Below are positions 6,664 to 7,559 of a stretch of 7,559 nt of DNA, piece by piece (the first letter of the stretch is position 1; each line of letters opens with the position of its first letter). The stretch is taken from contig JAGCZE010000410.1 of assembly GCA_017960415.1 (NCBI GenBank), forward strand, positions 1 to 7,559, read 5' to 3'. The position numbers were made by a program, and so were the translations under genes. The stretch is from Lachnospiraceae bacterium. Lineage in GTDB: Bacteria; Bacillota_A; Clostridia; Lachnospirales; Lachnospiraceae. The notes beneath the pieces are model-generated. The model was given only the letters and a program-made list of their open reading frames with translations. It made no database searches and was not told where the DNA came from.

Positions 6664-7559
6664 ATCCATAAAGGTTGATTATTAGTCTGACTTCGCCCTG
6701 TCCCATGCCCAGAAGCTTGGATATCTCCATGATCGACCTGCCCTGGCGGTGAAGCGCTATAACCTCTTCATTCCTGCTCAGAGACCTGTTGTCACGTCCC
6801 TCTGCTTCTATGGGTGCGGTAACGGCCGGTTGTGCCGGTGTCTTCCTGACTGTGCTCTTTGCTGTGTTAGAAGCTCCTGTTGCAGTACTCCTGCGTCCGG
6901 TTGCGGATGTTGTTCCGCCGGTTCCTGCAGCTGTTCTCCCGGTAGCGGTCCCGGTTGCTGTCCTGCCGGTTGTTCCCGCTGCGGCAGTTCTTCCTGCAGT
7001 TCCGGCTGAGCCTGTCGTCAGGTCATCTGCTCCTGTCGAAGCGGCCCTTCCGGCTGTTCCTGCCCCGGTTCTTCCTGCAGTTCCGGCTGAGCCTGTCGTC
7101 AGGTCATCTGCTCCTGTCGAAGCGGACCTTCCGGCTGTTTCGGCTGTCCTTCCGGCTGTTCCTGCGCCCGCTCTTCCTGCAGTTCCGGCTGACCCTGTCG
7201 TCAGGTCGTCAACTCCTGCCGAACCGGCCCTTCCGGCTGTTCCTGTAGCTGCCCTGCCGGTTGTTCCGGCACCGGATCTTCCTGCAACTCCTGCTGACTC
7301 TGTCGTTAGATCGTCAACTCCTGCCGAACCATTCCTTCCGACTGTCCTGCCGGCAGCTCCTGCGGTTGTTCTTCCTGTAGCTCCCGCCGTACTTCTTACC
7401 GCAGCATTTTCTGCAATTTCAGCCTCTTCGGCTTCATATCCGGCTATGGCTTTTGTCCTGCCGGTTTCACTTCCCGTTACAGCTGCAGCCCCCACTGCCT
7501 CAGCTTCCGCCCGGGAAATCGTTCTTCTGGCTTGTTCAGCATTATTCTGCTGTAAGGCA
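6662..7559 (-). CDS. SwrB/DUF6115-like protein with Ala-Gly-Thr-Arg repeat tract (N-terminus outside the window)
   Basis: The frame is open to the window edge: upstream of the GTG at 7493-7495 it continues as ALQQNNAEQARRTISRAEAE with no stop, so the true start and any TM segment lie outside and this is a 5'-truncated gene. An acidic EAEEAEIAEN stretch follows, then about 180 low-complexity residues (6848-7396) built of AGRT/AGTAGR runs with four DDLTT motifs, and then a final 37-residue domain (6665-6775, RNEEVIALHRQGRSIMEISK then LLGMGQGEVRLIINLYG). That end, with its helix-turn-helix-like shape and GxGEVxLII pattern, matches the C-terminus of DUF6115/SwrB-type proteins. In Bacillus subtilis swrB lies between sigD and rpsB at the end of the fla/che operon and promotes flagellar export assembly. 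The location near rpsB here supports the assignment, but the repeat tract is not a family feature I know, and the role is inferred. Confidence 0.68.
   Translation of the reverse strand, partial: ALQQNNAEQARRTISRAEAEAVGAAAVTGSETGRTKAIAGYEAEEAEIAENAAVRSTAGATGRTTAGAAGRTVGRNGSAGVDDLTTESAGVAGRSGAGTTGRAATGTAGRAGSAGVDDLTTGSAGTAGRAGAGTAGRTAETAGRSASTGADDLTTGSAGTAGRTGAGTAGRAASTGADDLTTGSAGTAGRTAAAGTTGRTATGTATGRTAAGTGGTTSATGRRSTATGASNTAKSTVRKTPAQPAVTAPIEAEGRDNRSLSRNEEVIALHRQGRSIMEISKLLGMGQGEVRLIINLYG
6987..7125 (-). repeat. Perfect 58-bp direct repeat, 81 bp apart, in the SwrB-like gene
   Basis: Bases 6987-7044 and 7068-7125 are identical (offset 81 bp, 27 codons), and similarity continues past single mismatches at 7045/7126 and 7059/7140. 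A third, more diverged copy lies about 7165-7240. The unit encodes ADDLTTGSAGTAGRT plus an AGTAGRA run. The DDLTT motifs are spaced 35, 34 and 27 residues apart, so units differ by insertion or loss of 7-8 residues, a sign of recent slippage or unequal recombination. Confidence 0.85.

Noticed and set aside
6003..7140. CRISPR-like array
   Set aside because: The repeated units are tandem without unique spacers and lie in frame inside two protein-coding genes.
6749..7248. Plus-strand Cys/Ser- and Leu/Arg-rich frames over the SwrB-like repeats
   Set aside because: These are shadows of the repeat tract; the minus-strand frame is open for the entire stretch and ends in a conserved domain.

Overview
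The window looks like a chromosomal piece from a flagellated, Gram-positive Clostridia-type bacterium, most likely Lachnospiraceae (Butyrivibrio-like). This is inferred from three things: the gene neighbourhood (a SwrB/DUF6115-like gene upstream of rpsB, as at the end of the Bacillus fla/che operon), the Lachnospiraceae style of the hybrid histidine kinase and its C-terminal extension, and the Thr-Pro-rich surface linkers. No 16S or other marker is present, so the family assignment is not proven. All genes lie on the minus strand, so the reading order runs from high to low coordinates.

Layout in transcription order. (1) 7559-6662: the C-terminal part of a SwrB/DUF6115-like protein with a long Ala/Gly/Thr/Arg repeat tract and a small C-terminal helical domain. 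Its stop codon sits in a factor-independent terminator (6638-6663). (2) 6593-5709: a single-pass membrane protein with a roughly 125-residue Thr-Pro linker and only the LysM-like subdomain of the MltG/YceG family. A possible promoter precedes it. (3) 5620-1814: a 1268-residue hybrid sensor kinase with signal/TM segment, two-component-regulator beta-propellers, Y_Y_Y domain, TM, HisKA, HATPase_c and receiver, and then the first part of an Hpt domain cut off by a TAA. (4) 1798-1295: the rest of that Hpt domain, with the phospho-accepting His, plus a helical extension, in the same frame but behind two stop codons. (5) 1290-526: a stand-alone response regulator with a degenerate and then a canonical receiver. 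(6) 351-1: the N-terminal 117 codons of rpsB (ribosomal protein S2), with its own strong promoter and a structured leader.

Genes 3 to 5 together encode a complete phosphorelay: His832, Asp1137, Hpt His32, then Asp183 of the stand-alone regulator. No DNA-binding or enzymatic output domain is visible, so the output is probably through protein contact. The most striking observation is the junction near 1795-1819, where one Hpt domain is interrupted. A short +1-frame segment restores a plausible Hpt helix, so this is two compensating indels, a sequencing or assembly error, or a genuine split with a GTGA start/stop overlap. Other points of interest are the sensor cassette lying between the swrB/mltG-like genes and rpsB, the 81-bp and 30-bp coding repeats, and a dyad at the start of the rpsB transcript.
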